A stretch of 64,000 nucleotides of DNA from Natrialba chahannaoensis JCM 10990 (GCF_000337135.1 NZ_AOIN01000064.1:39955-103954), one strand, 5' to 3'; numbered from the stretch's first letter, positions 1 to 9,026 are shown. Notes: generated by a model not told the origin, from the letters alone. Numbers and translations: made by a program.

Positions 1-36
1 TCGTACAGCGGTGGCAGATCGGCCACGTTGAGGTCG

Positions 37-213
37 TTACGGGCCGCGATACGAGTGAGTGCCGTGGAAATAGCGGGATGCATTGGTAGTCTCAAGATCA
101 ATGATTCGCGCGGCGAACGTCGACTCGCAGTCGGGACACGTGATCGCGCCCTGCGTCGGGTCCGCGCGGATGTCAGTACCGCACTTACAGTGGATCGTCA
201 GTTCACAGTGCAT
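37..213 (-). CDS. small zinc-ribbon protein (58 aa)
   Basis: This short frame reads from an ATG at 213 to TAA at 37-39. The peptide has a C-x-C-G knuckle (Cys9, Cys11) and a C-P-D-C knuckle (Cys26, Cys29) about 15 residues apart, which is the layout of a single small zinc ribbon; another Cys lies at position 3. The tail is short and carries His/Tyr residues. Such tiny zinc-binding proteins are abundant in haloarchaea and mostly uncharacterised; some act in regulation or as protein adaptors. No operon partner is visible, since the next feature is a transposase remnant. The paired Cys knuckles are the evidence that this is real. The function is unknown. Confidence 0.6.
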   Translation of the reverse strand: MHCELTIHCKCGTDIRADPTQGAITCPDCESTFAARIIDLETTNASRYFHGTHSYRGP

Positions 214-810
214 GTGTCAAGCTGATAGCGTGGCCCGACACGCAGCGAAGCGCACCCCAAGATGATCCAACCGCCTGTGAGACTCTGTTGGCGATAGGTC
301 GGCAGGTCTTTATTTCGTCGCCGTCAATGATGGAGTGCTCCCGCTACGCGGGGGCCGCATATGAGCCGGAGTTCCTAGTTTGGATGCTTGGACTCCGGCT
401 CTGCGCACTTTCGTGCGCGTCTGTTGGATACTCAAGCAATCGTAAAGAACGTTAGGATATTGACCGATTGGTGACTTCTTACGCCGTCGAATGGTCGTGA
501 CTCTCGCTCGAAACTTCGAGTACTCGAGACTGACTCGTCAGTCACCCTCGAGCAGTCACATCGAGAAACCGATCCGAAAGGATCGCAAGCATTCGTCGTT
601 AGCTACTACTCTCAGTACTGCTCAATTCCATCGGTTGGCTTTGAAAACCGCCGTTCAGAGCGGCTAGCTCGACTGGATCGGGGTCATGGAAGAACTCACG
701 AGGCTACGGCTTCGGTACAGCTGACGGCTGAACTCCACAACAGCCATCGATAATACTTCTATGTGCTCTGTTGAAGAGCAATCTAATCCGCTGATATCAC
801 GGGTTAGAAG
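214..810. other. gene-poor stretch with three consecutive hairpins
   Basis: No convincing gene is visible. Bases 340-418 hold three hairpins in a row: CCCGC/GCGGG (340-352), GAGCCGGAGT/ACTCCGGCTC (363-372 with 392-401) and GCGCAC/GTGCGC (403-418). A 56-codon frame starting near 491 has no recognisable features and is not called. The stretch sits beside a transposase remnant and is lower in GC than most of the window, so it may be debris of mobile DNA. Confidence 0.5.
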
Positions 811-1115
811 GATGAAGTCGAGGAAATCGATATACTCGACTCCGTTGAGCAGTGTCGAGACCTAGCCAAACAAGCGTTGGGGAAGTACGCGGGCGAGCCC
901 GCGTACATGTCGTTTTGCACTGTTATCGGCTCGAAGATGGACATAGCTACCGTGAAACGCCTAACCAGCTGAAGTACATGTCTGAGGTTCGTGACGTACT
1001 TGACCTAGATCAGGACGAGCTGCCGGATTACAGCACGATCTACAAGTCGTTCGATCGGCTGAAAATGTGGGTTTGGCGGGCGTTGCTGCGCGTTTCAGCG
1101 CAGCAACACCCGTAG
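811..1115 (+). pseudogene. IS5-family transposase, N-terminal remnant with frameshift
   Basis: This is a decayed 5' part of a haloarchaeal IS5-type transposase. The first segment (811 to about 905, frame of 811) reads EEIDILDSVEQCRDLAKQAL. The reading then continues in another frame (about 905-1115), giving the conserved block around SYRET, DELPDYSTIYKSFDRLKMWV and WRALLRVSAQQHP, which in intact relatives precedes the first catalytic Asp. The frame ends at TAG-TGA immediately after QQHP, so the whole DDE catalytic domain is missing. At least one frameshift, no clear start and a 3' truncation make it non-functional. Terminal inverted repeats were not identified. Confidence 0.75.
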
Positions 1116-1177
1116 TGACTTATTTCTACCGTTAAAAGAGAGCACGAACCGAAGAGATGTGTACTCTGTGCCTTGCG

Positions 1178-1963
1178 CTAGTTCCTATCTATCGTGCTCT
1201 GAATCTGATCTCGAGTACACTGCGACACAAATAGTGCTTGGTCACCGTCACCACTTGTGTTTCCACAACCTGCAATGGCTTTTGACTCCTCTCTCGCGAT
1301 TAGTGAGAAGTCACCAGAGGAGTTCGTTGTTGCATCAGTAACCGAACAGCTAGCGAATCCATCTGCAATTGCTCGGAACACTGTTCCTCTAATCCCGGTT
1401 TCACCGTAAAACCCATCCGGCTCGAAGGGGGTGTCTCCCGGTTTATCGAAGAAAGCAGTATCGACGACTGCAGTTTTATTATGCCAACTCATGGCATCAC
1501 CGTAAGTACTCGTGTCATTCTTGAAGTTATAATCTAACACGATTATAAACGGCCAAGAATCATAATTATATCTTGCTGAGTTATCTTGTAAGTAGTGGTC
1601 AGCATCTACAGCACGCGTACCCAGATCATCACTGTCAAAAGCACTCTCGGGCAGACTTTCGGAGTGTCTGCCATCGAAATCCATCAGATACTCACCATCT
1701 CCAACTTCATCTTCCCATAAAAGAGTCATGCTACCTGCAAGACTTCTACCGGAAATTTCGTCCCGAGTTGGATGCTCACAACAGGTGTTCCCACCATCAT
1801 AGTGCTCATAATGGTTAACAGTGAATAAGATGGGAATTACCTGTTCTTCATGCGCCCGGGTTTTCCGTGAAAACGCAACTGGTAGAACGGAAACACCAGC
1901 ACCTACGCCGAACTTCTTCAACACGCTTCTCCTATTGAAATCGTGATGGTTGTCCTCGGACAT
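1178..1963 (-). CDS. Tat-exported protein of unknown function (261 aa)
   Basis: The N-terminus carries a twin-arginine signal (RRSVLKKFG at residues 11-19, then the hydrophobic GAGVSVLPVAF), so the protein should be folded in the cytoplasm and exported by the Tat system. No lipobox Cys follows, so it is probably released or cleaved. The mature part is acidic and rich in Tyr, Asp and Asn. It has a Cys pair (CC) near residue 61 and three Cys in the C-terminal third, which could form disulfides outside the cell. I recognise no family or catalytic motif; there is no HExxH. Codon use and GC are clearly below the window average, and a transposase remnant lies just downstream, so recent acquisition is likely. 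Confidence 0.6.
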   Translation of the reverse strand: MSEDNHHDFNRRSVLKKFGVGAGVSVLPVAFSRKTRAHEEQVIPILFTVNHYEHYDGGNTCCEHPTRDEISGRSLAGSMTLLWEDEVGDGEYLMDFDGRHSESLPESAFDSDDLGTRAVDADHYLQDNSARYNYDSWPFIIVLDYNFKNDTSTYGDAMSWHNKTAVVDTAFFDKPGDTPFEPDGFYGETGIRGTVFRAIADGFASCSVTDATTNSSGDFSLIAREESKAIAGCGNTSGDGDQALFVSQCTRDQIQSTIDRN

Positions 1964-2170
1964 TACAGTAGGAGATTCTTATAGACGAAGACATAAATTT
2001 TTGGTAATGACTAATGGTTTCAGAGATGTTGGTGTGCTCAAGAGAGGTTAAAATAATGCCTTCTCCAGATGGTGAACGTGTCTGCACTCGGCCCTTTGGA
2101 TTGCAGTCCACCGCCAACACCAACTGGCCTATCGGTGATCTGCTCTTCTGACTGATAGAGTCCGAACTGA

Positions 2171-3868
2171 TCAGTCGTGTACCAGCACGTCTAGTACGTC
2201 CGTCCCCTCGCGCTCCATCGCTGCCGATACCGCGTCCTCGATCTCATCGGGCGTTTCTACGAGCTCCGCCCGTGCCCCGTGGCTCTGTGCGTTCTGGACG
2301 ATATCCACCGGTGGCTCGAAGTCCATTCCGACAAAGTCGTACTCCGCTTCTTCGCCGCCAAGCAGCCCCAGCGTGTTGTCCTTGAGAATCCGGTAGTTGC
2401 GGTTATCCGAGACCACCACCGTCAGGTCGAGGTCGTGTCTCGCCGCGCTGTAGATCGAGTGCGGATAGTAGAGATACGAGCCATCGCCGATGAAGCCCAC
2501 GACCTCCCGCGGCTCATCGCGCTGGCTCTCCGCCACAGCAGCCCCGACGGCCGCGGGCAGCCCATAGCCCAGGCCACCGCCCTTGTTCGAGATGTACTGC
2601 TCCGGCGCGAGGTCCCAGCGGGTCAGCATGGCGTACTTCGAGGTTACTCCTTCGTCGACGATGTAGGCATCGCCGGCCGCCCGCTCTAGCGCGTCGACCA
2701 GTTCGGCCTTCGACGCCCGCGGATCGTCTTCCGCATCGCCCGTGCCCATCTGGGACATCTTGGCATCGACCATCTCTTTCACTGCGGTGACCGTCTCGAG
2801 TCGCTCCGTAACGGTCTCCTCGGAAACCTTCGACGAGACGCGTTCGTTTAACTCCTGTAGTGCCAACCCGGGGTCGCCGATGACGGCCGCGTCCGCCGTC
2901 TGGTTCTTCCCGAGCTGCCAGGCGTCGTCGCCGACGTGGATGCAGGTCGTCTCCGGATCGACCAGCGTCTCCTCGTAGCGCGTCAGCGTCGTGTTCGTCG
3001 AGCAACCCACGAACGCGATCGTGTCCGTATCCATCAGCATCGACGCCAGGCTGTCGTTCGGTGGGATGTAGGACACCCACTGCTCGTGATCCGTCGGGAA
3101 GTCGACCTCGCAGGTCAGAATTTCCCCGTGGACGCGCGCCCCGGTCGTCTCTGCGAGATCGACCGCCGCCGCGACCGCATCCGCCCCCGAGCGCGCAACG
3201 TGATCGCCCACAACCATCACCGGTTCGTCTGCCTCGGCCAGCAACTCGGCGGCGTGCTCGAGTTGCGCCGGATCGCCGCTCCCGCCGTTCGGGATCGGCC
3301 CCAGCCGTTCGGGCTCGGCGTCCGTCTCGGCGAGCATCACGTCGAGCGGCAAGCCGAGGAAGACGGGACCGGTCGGCGGCGTCATCGCGACGCGGAACGC
3401 CCGTCGGAGCATCGTCGGCAGTGCCTCGACGTCGAGCACTTCGTCGGACCACTTGCAGAACTGGTCGGCCATTTCGGTCAGGTCGCCCGACAGAATCGGC
3501 TCCTCGTGTCGGAAGTCCGTGCTGTGGTTACCCGCCGTCACGACCAGCGGCGCGCCGGTGATGCTCGCGGCGTACAGGTTCCCCAGCCCGTGGGCAAGCC
3601 CGGGCGCGATGTGCAGATTCACCACGCCGACCGGCATAATCGACTCGTCGTGATGGGAGTGGTATCGCCGCGTCTGGGCGTAGCCGCCTGCCATCCCCAC
3701 CGCAACGTCCTCGTGCAATCCGAGGATGTACTCGAGTTCGCTCTGACTGACGGCGTCCATGAGCGGCAGTTCGGTTGTGCCGGGGTTGCCAAAGAGATAG
3801 TCGACGCCGTACTGCTCGAGGGCCTCGACGAAGAGATCGGAACCGGTGTGTTCGGCTGTGTCTGTCAT
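2171..3868 (-). CDS. thiamine diphosphate-dependent enzyme (acetolactate synthase/benzoylformate decarboxylase type)
   Basis: This 565-residue protein has the three-domain ThDP-enzyme fold. The N-terminal PYR domain shows FGNPGTTELPLMDA and the catalytic Glu in LHEDVAVGMAGGYAQ (Glu53). A central nucleotide-like domain follows. The C-terminal PP domain has the GDGS...N metal and diphosphate motif (GFIGDGSYLYYP, then DNRNY) near residues 460-490. Relatives decarboxylate 2-oxo acids or join them; the substrate cannot be read from sequence. The ATG at 3868 fits the conserved start of the family. A further in-frame ATG at 4051 would add 61 Arg-rich residues foreign to it. It is divergent from the prenyltransferase gene to the right. 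Confidence 0.85.
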   Translation of the reverse strand: MTDTAEHTGSDLFVEALEQYGVDYLFGNPGTTELPLMDAVSQSELEYILGLHEDVAVGMAGGYAQTRRYHSHHDESIMPVGVVNLHIAPGLAHGLGNLYAASITGAPLVVTAGNHSTDFRHEEPILSGDLTEMADQFCKWSDEVLDVEALPTMLRRAFRVAMTPPTGPVFLGLPLDVMLAETDAEPERLGPIPNGGSGDPAQLEHAAELLAEADEPVMVVGDHVARSGADAVAAAVDLAETTGARVHGEILTCEVDFPTDHEQWVSYIPPNDSLASMLMDTDTIAFVGCSTNTTLTRYEETLVDPETTCIHVGDDAWQLGKNQTADAAVIGDPGLALQELNERVSSKVSEETVTERLETVTAVKEMVDAKMSQMGTGDAEDDPRASKAELVDALERAAGDAYIVDEGVTSKYAMLTRWDLAPEQYISNKGGGLGYGLPAAVGAAVAESQRDEPREVVGFIGDGSYLYYPHSIYSAARHDLDLTVVVSDNRNYRILKDNTLGLLGGEEAEYDFVGMDFEPPVDIVQNAQSHGARAELVETPDEIEDAVSAAMEREGTDVLDVLVHD

Positions 3869-4090
3869 GGTCGATCGTGATACGGGACGACACATCAAAT
3901 TGTGTGTTCCGGTTGTTCCGGTCTTGCGTTGCTGTGCACGCAGTTCACGGTTCCGACGTGGGGACAGCCGATCTATCGATGCTCTCCAGTCTTCAGTCTT
4001 CATCCTGTCCATCCTACCCCATCTTTCCGTTCCACTTTCCAATTCACTCACCCCACGCGTGACTCACAGCCGGTGTGACGCCGGGCCGGG

Positions 4091-4097
4091 TATTATA
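4091..4097 (+). promoter_or_regulatory. TATA element of the UbiA-type prenyltransferase gene
   Basis: TATTATA lies 25-31 bases before the ATG at 4122. This is the spacing expected for a leaderless haloarchaeal transcript and supports that start codon. Confidence 0.55.
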
Positions 4098-4121
4098 GGG
4101 CCGTTCGATGTCCCTCTTGCC

Positions 4122-4982
4122 ATGGCTCTCGCGAGACGCGGCGCTGGCGCTGAGGCGACAACGCGGGCGTACTTGTCGCAGGTGCATCCGGTGTTTATGC
4201 TGCCGCCGCTGGCTGCGTCCCTGTTCGGTGCGCTGCTCGCGACGACCGTGAACCCGGTGCTCGCAGCGATCCACATCGTCGCGATGTTCGCCGCGGTCTA
4301 TACGGCCCACATCAAGGACGGCTACGTCGACTTCTACGTCCGCGACGAGGACGACGATCACCCGCTCACCGAGCAGGGCTGTCGACTCGGCCTCGCCCTC
4401 TCGACCGCGGTCTTTACACTCTGCTGTCTCCTGCTGGCGCTGCTGGTCAACTGGGTTGCTGTCGCCCTGACAGTGCCAACGTGGCTCATCGCTTACCATC
4501 ACGCGCCCCAGTTGGACATGAATCCACTGACCGCGACGACAGGATACCCGCTTGGCATCGCGCTGTCGCTGCTCGGCGGCTTCTACGTCCAGGCGACGAC
4601 GATCGCGGCCGTGCCCCTCGGCTTCGCGCTCGTCTTTTTCCTGCTGCTCTCGGGGATCAAGGTGATCGACGACGCACAGGACTATGACTACGATCGGTCG
4701 ATCGAAAAGCGGACTGTTGCGGTGATCGTCGGCCCACAACGGGCATACACAGTTGCTTACGGGTTGATGGCGACAGCGCTGCTCGTCGTCATCGGATTCG
4801 TCGTCACACAACACTTTCCACCGACGGCAGTGGTTGCAGGACTCGCGTTCGCCGTGGTCGCCATAATCGCCGCGCGAGCGCCGCCAGATCTCGCGACAAT
4901 GTTGCTCATTCGCGGCTCGTACGTCTTTCTGGCGGTGTTAGTCGCCGCCGTCTGGTTCGAGCCGCTTGCCGTCGTTCTCTGA
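4122..4982 (+). CDS. UbiA-family membrane prenyltransferase
   Basis: A 286-residue polytopic membrane protein with about 8-9 hydrophobic helices. Two Asp-rich loops mark the UbiA superfamily: KDGYVDFYVRDEDDD near residues 65-79, and DDAQDYDYDRSIEKRT in the middle of the protein; in this family they bind the prenyl diphosphate through Mg. Members attach isoprenoid chains to aromatic rings or to glycerol-phosphate lipids (menaquinone, heme O, archaeol), and the acceptor here is unknown. The start at 4122 is backed by the TATA element at 4091; an upstream in-frame ATG at 3846 would overlap the divergent ThDP gene. Confidence 0.8.
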   Translation: MALARRGAGAEATTRAYLSQVHPVFMLPPLAASLFGALLATTVNPVLAAIHIVAMFAAVYTAHIKDGYVDFYVRDEDDDHPLTEQGCRLGLALSTAVFTLCCLLLALLVNWVAVALTVPTWLIAYHHAPQLDMNPLTATTGYPLGIALSLLGGFYVQATTIAAVPLGFALVFFLLLSGIKVIDDAQDYDYDRSIEKRTVAVIVGPQRAYTVAYGLMATALLVVIGFVVTQHFPPTAVVAGLAFAVVAIIAARAPPDLATMLLIRGSYVFLAVLVAAVWFEPLAVVL

Positions 4983-4989
4983 TGCTAGC

Positions 4990-5247
4990 TTAGATGTAGC
5001 CGGCGAGCATGGCAAACCACAGAATCCAGGATACCACGTTCGCCAGTCCAAACGCTGCGAAGAGCAATCCGAACCAGCGCCGACTCATTACGTCGGTCAG
5101 TTTGTACCCGCTGTAGACCGTGATCAGCCCGAGAATCGGAACGAAAATCGAGACGATTGCAGACCCGATCGCTCCCCAGAGGTGAACTACACGTTCTTCT
5201 CTCGCTCGTCCGAGGTCTTCTCGCAGCGTTGGTCGTTGTGTTTCCAT
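4990..5247 (-). CDS. small membrane protein (85 aa)
   Basis: The protein has two predicted membrane helices: a first near residues 23-45 (GAIGSAIVSIFVPILGLITV) and a second near 60-82 (FGLLFAAFGLANVVSWILWF). A short loop with GYKLTDVMSRR joins them. The N-terminus is polar and charged, typical of a cytoplasmic tail. It converges with the prenyltransferase gene, leaving 7 bases between their ends. No family is recognised, and the function is unknown. Confidence 0.6.
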   Translation of the reverse strand: METQRPTLREDLGRAREERVVHLWGAIGSAIVSIFVPILGLITVYSGYKLTDVMSRRWFGLLFAAFGLANVVSWILWFAMLAGYI

Positions 5248-5413
5248 CCTCCCGAATCAGGGTAACGGCTGGATGGTCTTAAGCTGACTGATTAGTCAGT
5301 CAGTGTTCTGAGAACGTTGTATTGTCTGCCAACAACCCGGGAACGGGGAATGGCGAATTCGAGTACCGAGAAAATCGCGGAGTATATGTGCCTCTCCTGA
5401 ACACATTGAAAAT

Positions 5414-6544
5414 GTGTCACCCGTAACCATCGCCAACGCCGTGCTTGCCCTCCTGCTGGTGTTCGCGCCGGCGTTCTGGCTCGCATCTCGCCGTGCGTTG
5501 CGCTCGTCGACTCCGACGCGCTGGCTTCGTCGACTGCTCGTCGCACTGTGGGGCGTCGCCGTGCTCACGTACGCGACCCTGTTTACGCTTGGCCACGGGC
5601 TGGTCGTACGAACGACACTCGCAGCGGCGACGCCGATCTCCGACAGTTCACTCGCCGCCGAGTTCGTCGTCCAGCTTACGGCCGCGCTCACTACTGCGGC
5701 TGTGACCCTCGCTGTCTACGCGACGCTCGTGCCGGCGATCCGAGACGTCCAGGAGATCGACCTCCCGATGAGAACCGCGCTTCGAAGCCTCGGTCGGTAC
5801 GCCCTCGCGCTCAGTGTCCTGTTCGCGGCGGTGCTCGCACTCCTCCTTCGAGCGCTCGCCGACGATGGCCCCGCGGTGTACTGGCTGCTCCTGCTCGGGG
5901 CGATGGTCGCGCTCGCATTCGCCAACCCGGTACTGGCCCACGTCTTTCGGGACACCCGCGAGCCGACATCGGCCGAGCGTGAGCGTCTCCGCGAACGGTG
6001 TGACCACAGCGGTCTCTCGGTCTCGTCCATCGTGATCCTCGACGACATGCCCGAGACGGCAGGAATCCACATCTACGGCGTTCCCAGCCGTCGACAGCTA
6101 TTCGTCACCGAACGCGTGCTGGAGGCGTTCGACGACGAGACACTCGAGGCTATCTTCGCGGTTCACGCCGGCAAGCTACGGGCTCACTACCGCGGCTACG
6201 CAGTGTATTCCCTACTCGGCTATCTCGCACTCGGCGTCGGTGTGTTACTCTTCGGCTCCGGGACGCTCGTTACCATCTTTATCGTCCTCGTCGCGGTGCT
6301 CGCCCTGCCCACGCTCTGGGCCGCCCGTCGGGCGTTTTACCGCGCTGACGATTACGCGGCTGCTGTGGTCGGACGGGACGAACTCGTCCGCGCACTCGAG
6401 TACGCCGCCGAGGAACAGAACCTCGAACTCGTCGACGGCGGTCGCTGGGTCGTGTTCAAGAGTCGGCCGCCGCTCGGGCGTCGGCTTGCGCGGTTGCGGG
6501 AGAAGAGTGCGAGAAGTGAGGAAATGGCGTCGACCCCGAGCTAA
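5414..6544 (+). CDS. M48-like membrane protein with degenerate protease site
   Basis: A 376-residue membrane protein with HtpX/M48 architecture: several N-terminal helices (to about residue 185), a soluble part, two more helices (about 265-310) and a C-terminal soluble tail. The soluble part keeps family landmarks: IYGVPSRRQLFVTERVLEAFDDETLEAIFAVH. Where active M48 peptidases have HExxH, this protein has H251-A-G-K-L255, so both the catalytic Glu and the second zinc His are lost. It is therefore probably a non-proteolytic relative. The start is a GTG at 5414; the ATG two bases earlier is out of frame and stops after four codons. Confidence 0.7.
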   Translation: MSPVTIANAVLALLLVFAPAFWLASRRALRSSTPTRWLRRLLVALWGVAVLTYATLFTLGHGLVVRTTLAAATPISDSSLAAEFVVQLTAALTTAAVTLAVYATLVPAIRDVQEIDLPMRTALRSLGRYALALSVLFAAVLALLLRALADDGPAVYWLLLLGAMVALAFANPVLAHVFRDTREPTSAERERLRERCDHSGLSVSSIVILDDMPETAGIHIYGVPSRRQLFVTERVLEAFDDETLEAIFAVHAGKLRAHYRGYAVYSLLGYLALGVGVLLFGSGTLVTIFIVLVAVLALPTLWAARRAFYRADDYAAAVVGRDELVRALEYAAEEQNLELVDGGRWVVFKSRPPLGRRLARLREKSARSEEMASTPS

Positions 6545-6550
6545 CTGCGT

Positions 6551-7945
6551 CTAGATGTAGCCGAACTCGTGGGCAGCACCCATGAGGCCGAAGATGGTGA
6601 CCGCGATGAGGCTCACCACGTAGTAGATGACCCACGTCCGTGAGGGCTGGAACTGCTCGGGCAGGTTTTCTTTGACGACGTACCAGTTCGCCGGGTAGAA
6701 CAGGATCTCGGTGACCGCGAGGATCGCGGAGATCCAGATGAGGAACGTGACCGGAACGGCACCGAGCGTGAGCACGATCCCGCAGCTCACAGCGACGATG
6801 CCGACCACGACGAGCTTGCGAATCCGCTCGCTGTCGAGGTCGTCACGCTCGAGTGCCATCGGGAGCACGTCGCCCGTCGCGCGGGCCGCCCCATCGAGGA
6901 GCGTGATGACGGTCGAGTACAGCGCGGCGAACGCGCCGAGGATCATCGCGTAGTAGGACCACTCGCCGAAGGACTGGCTCAGGATGTTCCCGATCGTGAC
7001 GGCGAGATCGGCGTCCTGTGGCGGGTTCGGGTAGAGGACGTTCGAGGCGAGGATCACCATCGCGACGATCAGCGCGAAGCTGAACGCGTAGCCGATGTTG
7101 AAGTCGCGGCGTCCGGTCTGGATCCACGCGTGGATGTAGTCGTGGTAGCGCTCGTCGTTCGGGTCGAGGTCGCGCTCACGGAGTTCGCCAGCACCCTCTC
7201 CCTTGGCCATGCTCCAACTGCCGATGAGGACGCTGGTACTGAAGCCAGTCGGTGCGAAGCCGGCCGCCGCGGCGAACAGGCCGATGAACAGCGGTCCGGT
7301 GATGTCCGGTGCGGTGAACGTCGTCGCGGCGACGACCTCACCCGACGGCGGGCCGACGAGCACGCCGAGGACAATGAGGAATCCCAGCGCGACCGTAAAG
7401 CCGATGAGGATCTTCTCGAGGAGGCTGTAGCGCGTCAACAGGACGAGCACGCCCGCGAAGCCGACGAAGAGGACGAACGACTGCTGGAACGACAGCGGTG
7501 TCATCGCCTGGACAAACGAGGCAGTGCTCATCCCGACTGCGGCGGTGATCCCGGTGTACATGATGGTGAAGACGCCCACCGTGAACCACTGCATCCAGTT
7601 TTTCGGGCCCGGAAGCTGATCGTAGGCCTCGACTGGGTTGCCGCCGACGCCGTAGTTGTACCGGATACCGAGCTCCCAGCCGCCGTACTTCGCGAGGTAG
7701 ATGATCGCGAACATCCAGATGGCGAAGAGGCCAAACGTCCCGCCGAGCGTCGGTGCAAGGACGATGTGGCTGCCACCGATGCTGATCAGTGCCCAGAGCA
7801 TCGATGGGCCGAAGTGATCCCTGAAGAAGTCCCGCCAGTTCCGTGAGGGATAGGTGAGACCGTCACTTTCGAGGTCCGCACTCGTCGCTGAGGCAGATTC
7901 CGATCCCGGTCCTGGCCCCGTCTCAGTACTCACGGCACTCACCAC
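6551..7945 (-). CDS. Nramp-family transporter with non-canonical metal motifs
   Basis: A 464-residue protein with a disordered, Ser/Thr/acid-rich N-terminus (about 35 residues) and about 11-12 membrane helices. The overall pattern matches Nramp/Mn(II)-type transporters of the LeuT-like fold. The hallmark DPGN of helix 1 is replaced by GGSH (residues 57-60) within MLWALISIGGSHIVLAPTLG, and the helix 6 MPH motif is replaced by APT (231-233). Both motifs supply metal ligands in canonical members, so the substrate may differ from Mn or Fe. GTG codons at 7945 and 7933 are both possible starts. It converges with the M48-like gene. Confidence 0.75.
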   Translation of the reverse strand: MVSAVSTETGPGPGSESASATSADLESDGLTYPSRNWRDFFRDHFGPSMLWALISIGGSHIVLAPTLGGTFGLFAIWMFAIIYLAKYGGWELGIRYNYGVGGNPVEAYDQLPGPKNWMQWFTVGVFTIMYTGITAAVGMSTASFVQAMTPLSFQQSFVLFVGFAGVLVLLTRYSLLEKILIGFTVALGFLIVLGVLVGPPSGEVVAATTFTAPDITGPLFIGLFAAAAGFAPTGFSTSVLIGSWSMAKGEGAGELRERDLDPNDERYHDYIHAWIQTGRRDFNIGYAFSFALIVAMVILASNVLYPNPPQDADLAVTIGNILSQSFGEWSYYAMILGAFAALYSTVITLLDGAARATGDVLPMALERDDLDSERIRKLVVVGIVAVSCGIVLTLGAVPVTFLIWISAILAVTEILFYPANWYVVKENLPEQFQPSRTWVIYYVVSLIAVTIFGLMGAAHEFGYI

Positions 7946-8099
7946 GTGTCTCAGGTTGATCGTATTGTGTTGTGTCAGGAGTCACCGCCAGTCACCCCAA
8001 AGTGTTCGATTGTCAATGACCATCATGATTTCTCGTCGGAGAATTCGTGACTCGTCACTTATAGGTGCGGATCTGTCCTCGAATGTACAGACCTATCCA

Positions 8100-8804
8100 T
8101 TAGTTCGAGTCGAGGACAACCGGAACCCCACGGGTCGCGACATCGACGGCGAACGCCTTCTCGTCGGCCACGATCGCGTCGAACGTGTCGTAATGCACTG
8201 GGAGGACTAAATCCGGTTCGAGTCGCTCGGCGAGCGCTGCAGCCTCGTGGCGGTCCATCGTGGTGCTGCCGCCGATCGGCGGCAAAAAGAGATCGACGAC
8301 GAGGTCGTTGTGCACCGCCAGCGCGTCGGTATTACCCGGCCAAAAGACCGTCACGCCATCGATGGTGACGAGAAAACCACAGCCCTCGCCTTTCAGGTGA
8401 TAGGGCCGCCCCTGCTCGTCCGTGTGTGGTCCCGCTGGCTCGTTGTACGCAGGCGTCGTCGAGAGATCGAGCGGTCCCAGGATGAACGACTCGTTCGCCT
8501 GCACGCGCTCGACCTCGTACGGCAGCGCCTCCGGTTGCTCGTCGGTCCACTCGAGTAGCCCTGCGTCGATGGAGTCGTGTACGATGACGATCGCGTCTTC
8601 GTGGGCGACGCGACGAATCGAGGTGGGATCGTAGTGGTCGCCGTGGGAAACGAGCACGAGGTCACCGTCTCTTGGCTCGCTGTCAAGGACGCCGTAGTGT
8701 TCGGGGCCCGGATCGGTGTAGATCACGGTTCCTGTCTGTCCCTCGAGTCGGACGGTCGCGAGGTCGAGCCAGTCGACGGTAAGCGCGCCGAATCGAACGG
8801 TCAT
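8100..8804 (-). CDS. MBL-fold metal-dependent hydrolase (UlaG/UPF0173-like)
   Basis: A 234-residue single-domain protein with the order of motifs of the metallo-beta-lactamase fold. Its metal motif is VSHGDHYDP (His54, Asp56, His57, Asp59), a variant of the usual HxHxDH. The central FxGDT motif appears as WPGNTD, with Asn in place of the bridging Asp, and the final His is in LPVHYDTF. The fold is clear, but the altered second metal site suggests one metal or a changed chemistry. Haloarchaeal relatives are annotated as MBL-fold hydrolases of unknown substrate. An AT-rich element about 30 bases before the ATG fits leaderless transcription. Confidence 0.75.
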   Translation of the reverse strand: MTVRFGALTVDWLDLATVRLEGQTGTVIYTDPGPEHYGVLDSEPRDGDLVLVSHGDHYDPTSIRRVAHEDAIVIVHDSIDAGLLEWTDEQPEALPYEVERVQANESFILGPLDLSTTPAYNEPAGPHTDEQGRPYHLKGEGCGFLVTIDGVTVFWPGNTDALAVHNDLVVDLFLPPIGGSTTMDRHEAAALAERLEPDLVLPVHYDTFDAIVADEKAFAVDVATRGVPVVLDSN

Positions 8805-9026
8805 AGCCGATCATTTACGTGAACCGTCGAAAAGTATTCGACTGTGTAATCTCTCCATACGGGGGTCGTGATCCGAACGTCGATGCCACCGGGGCTGGGA
8901 TTAGACTCCCGTCATTCGACCGTCGTTTCTAGCCCGGTGAACCAGTGTTTATAGACATGATTAATGGGTATATATCCGAAACACATATAAACAGAACTGC
9001 GATTGTTTTATAAACCAGACGAAACG

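Noticed and set aside
491-661. 56-codon frame starting MVVTLARNFEYS
   Set aside because: Composition and codon use are not gene-like and no motif is present.
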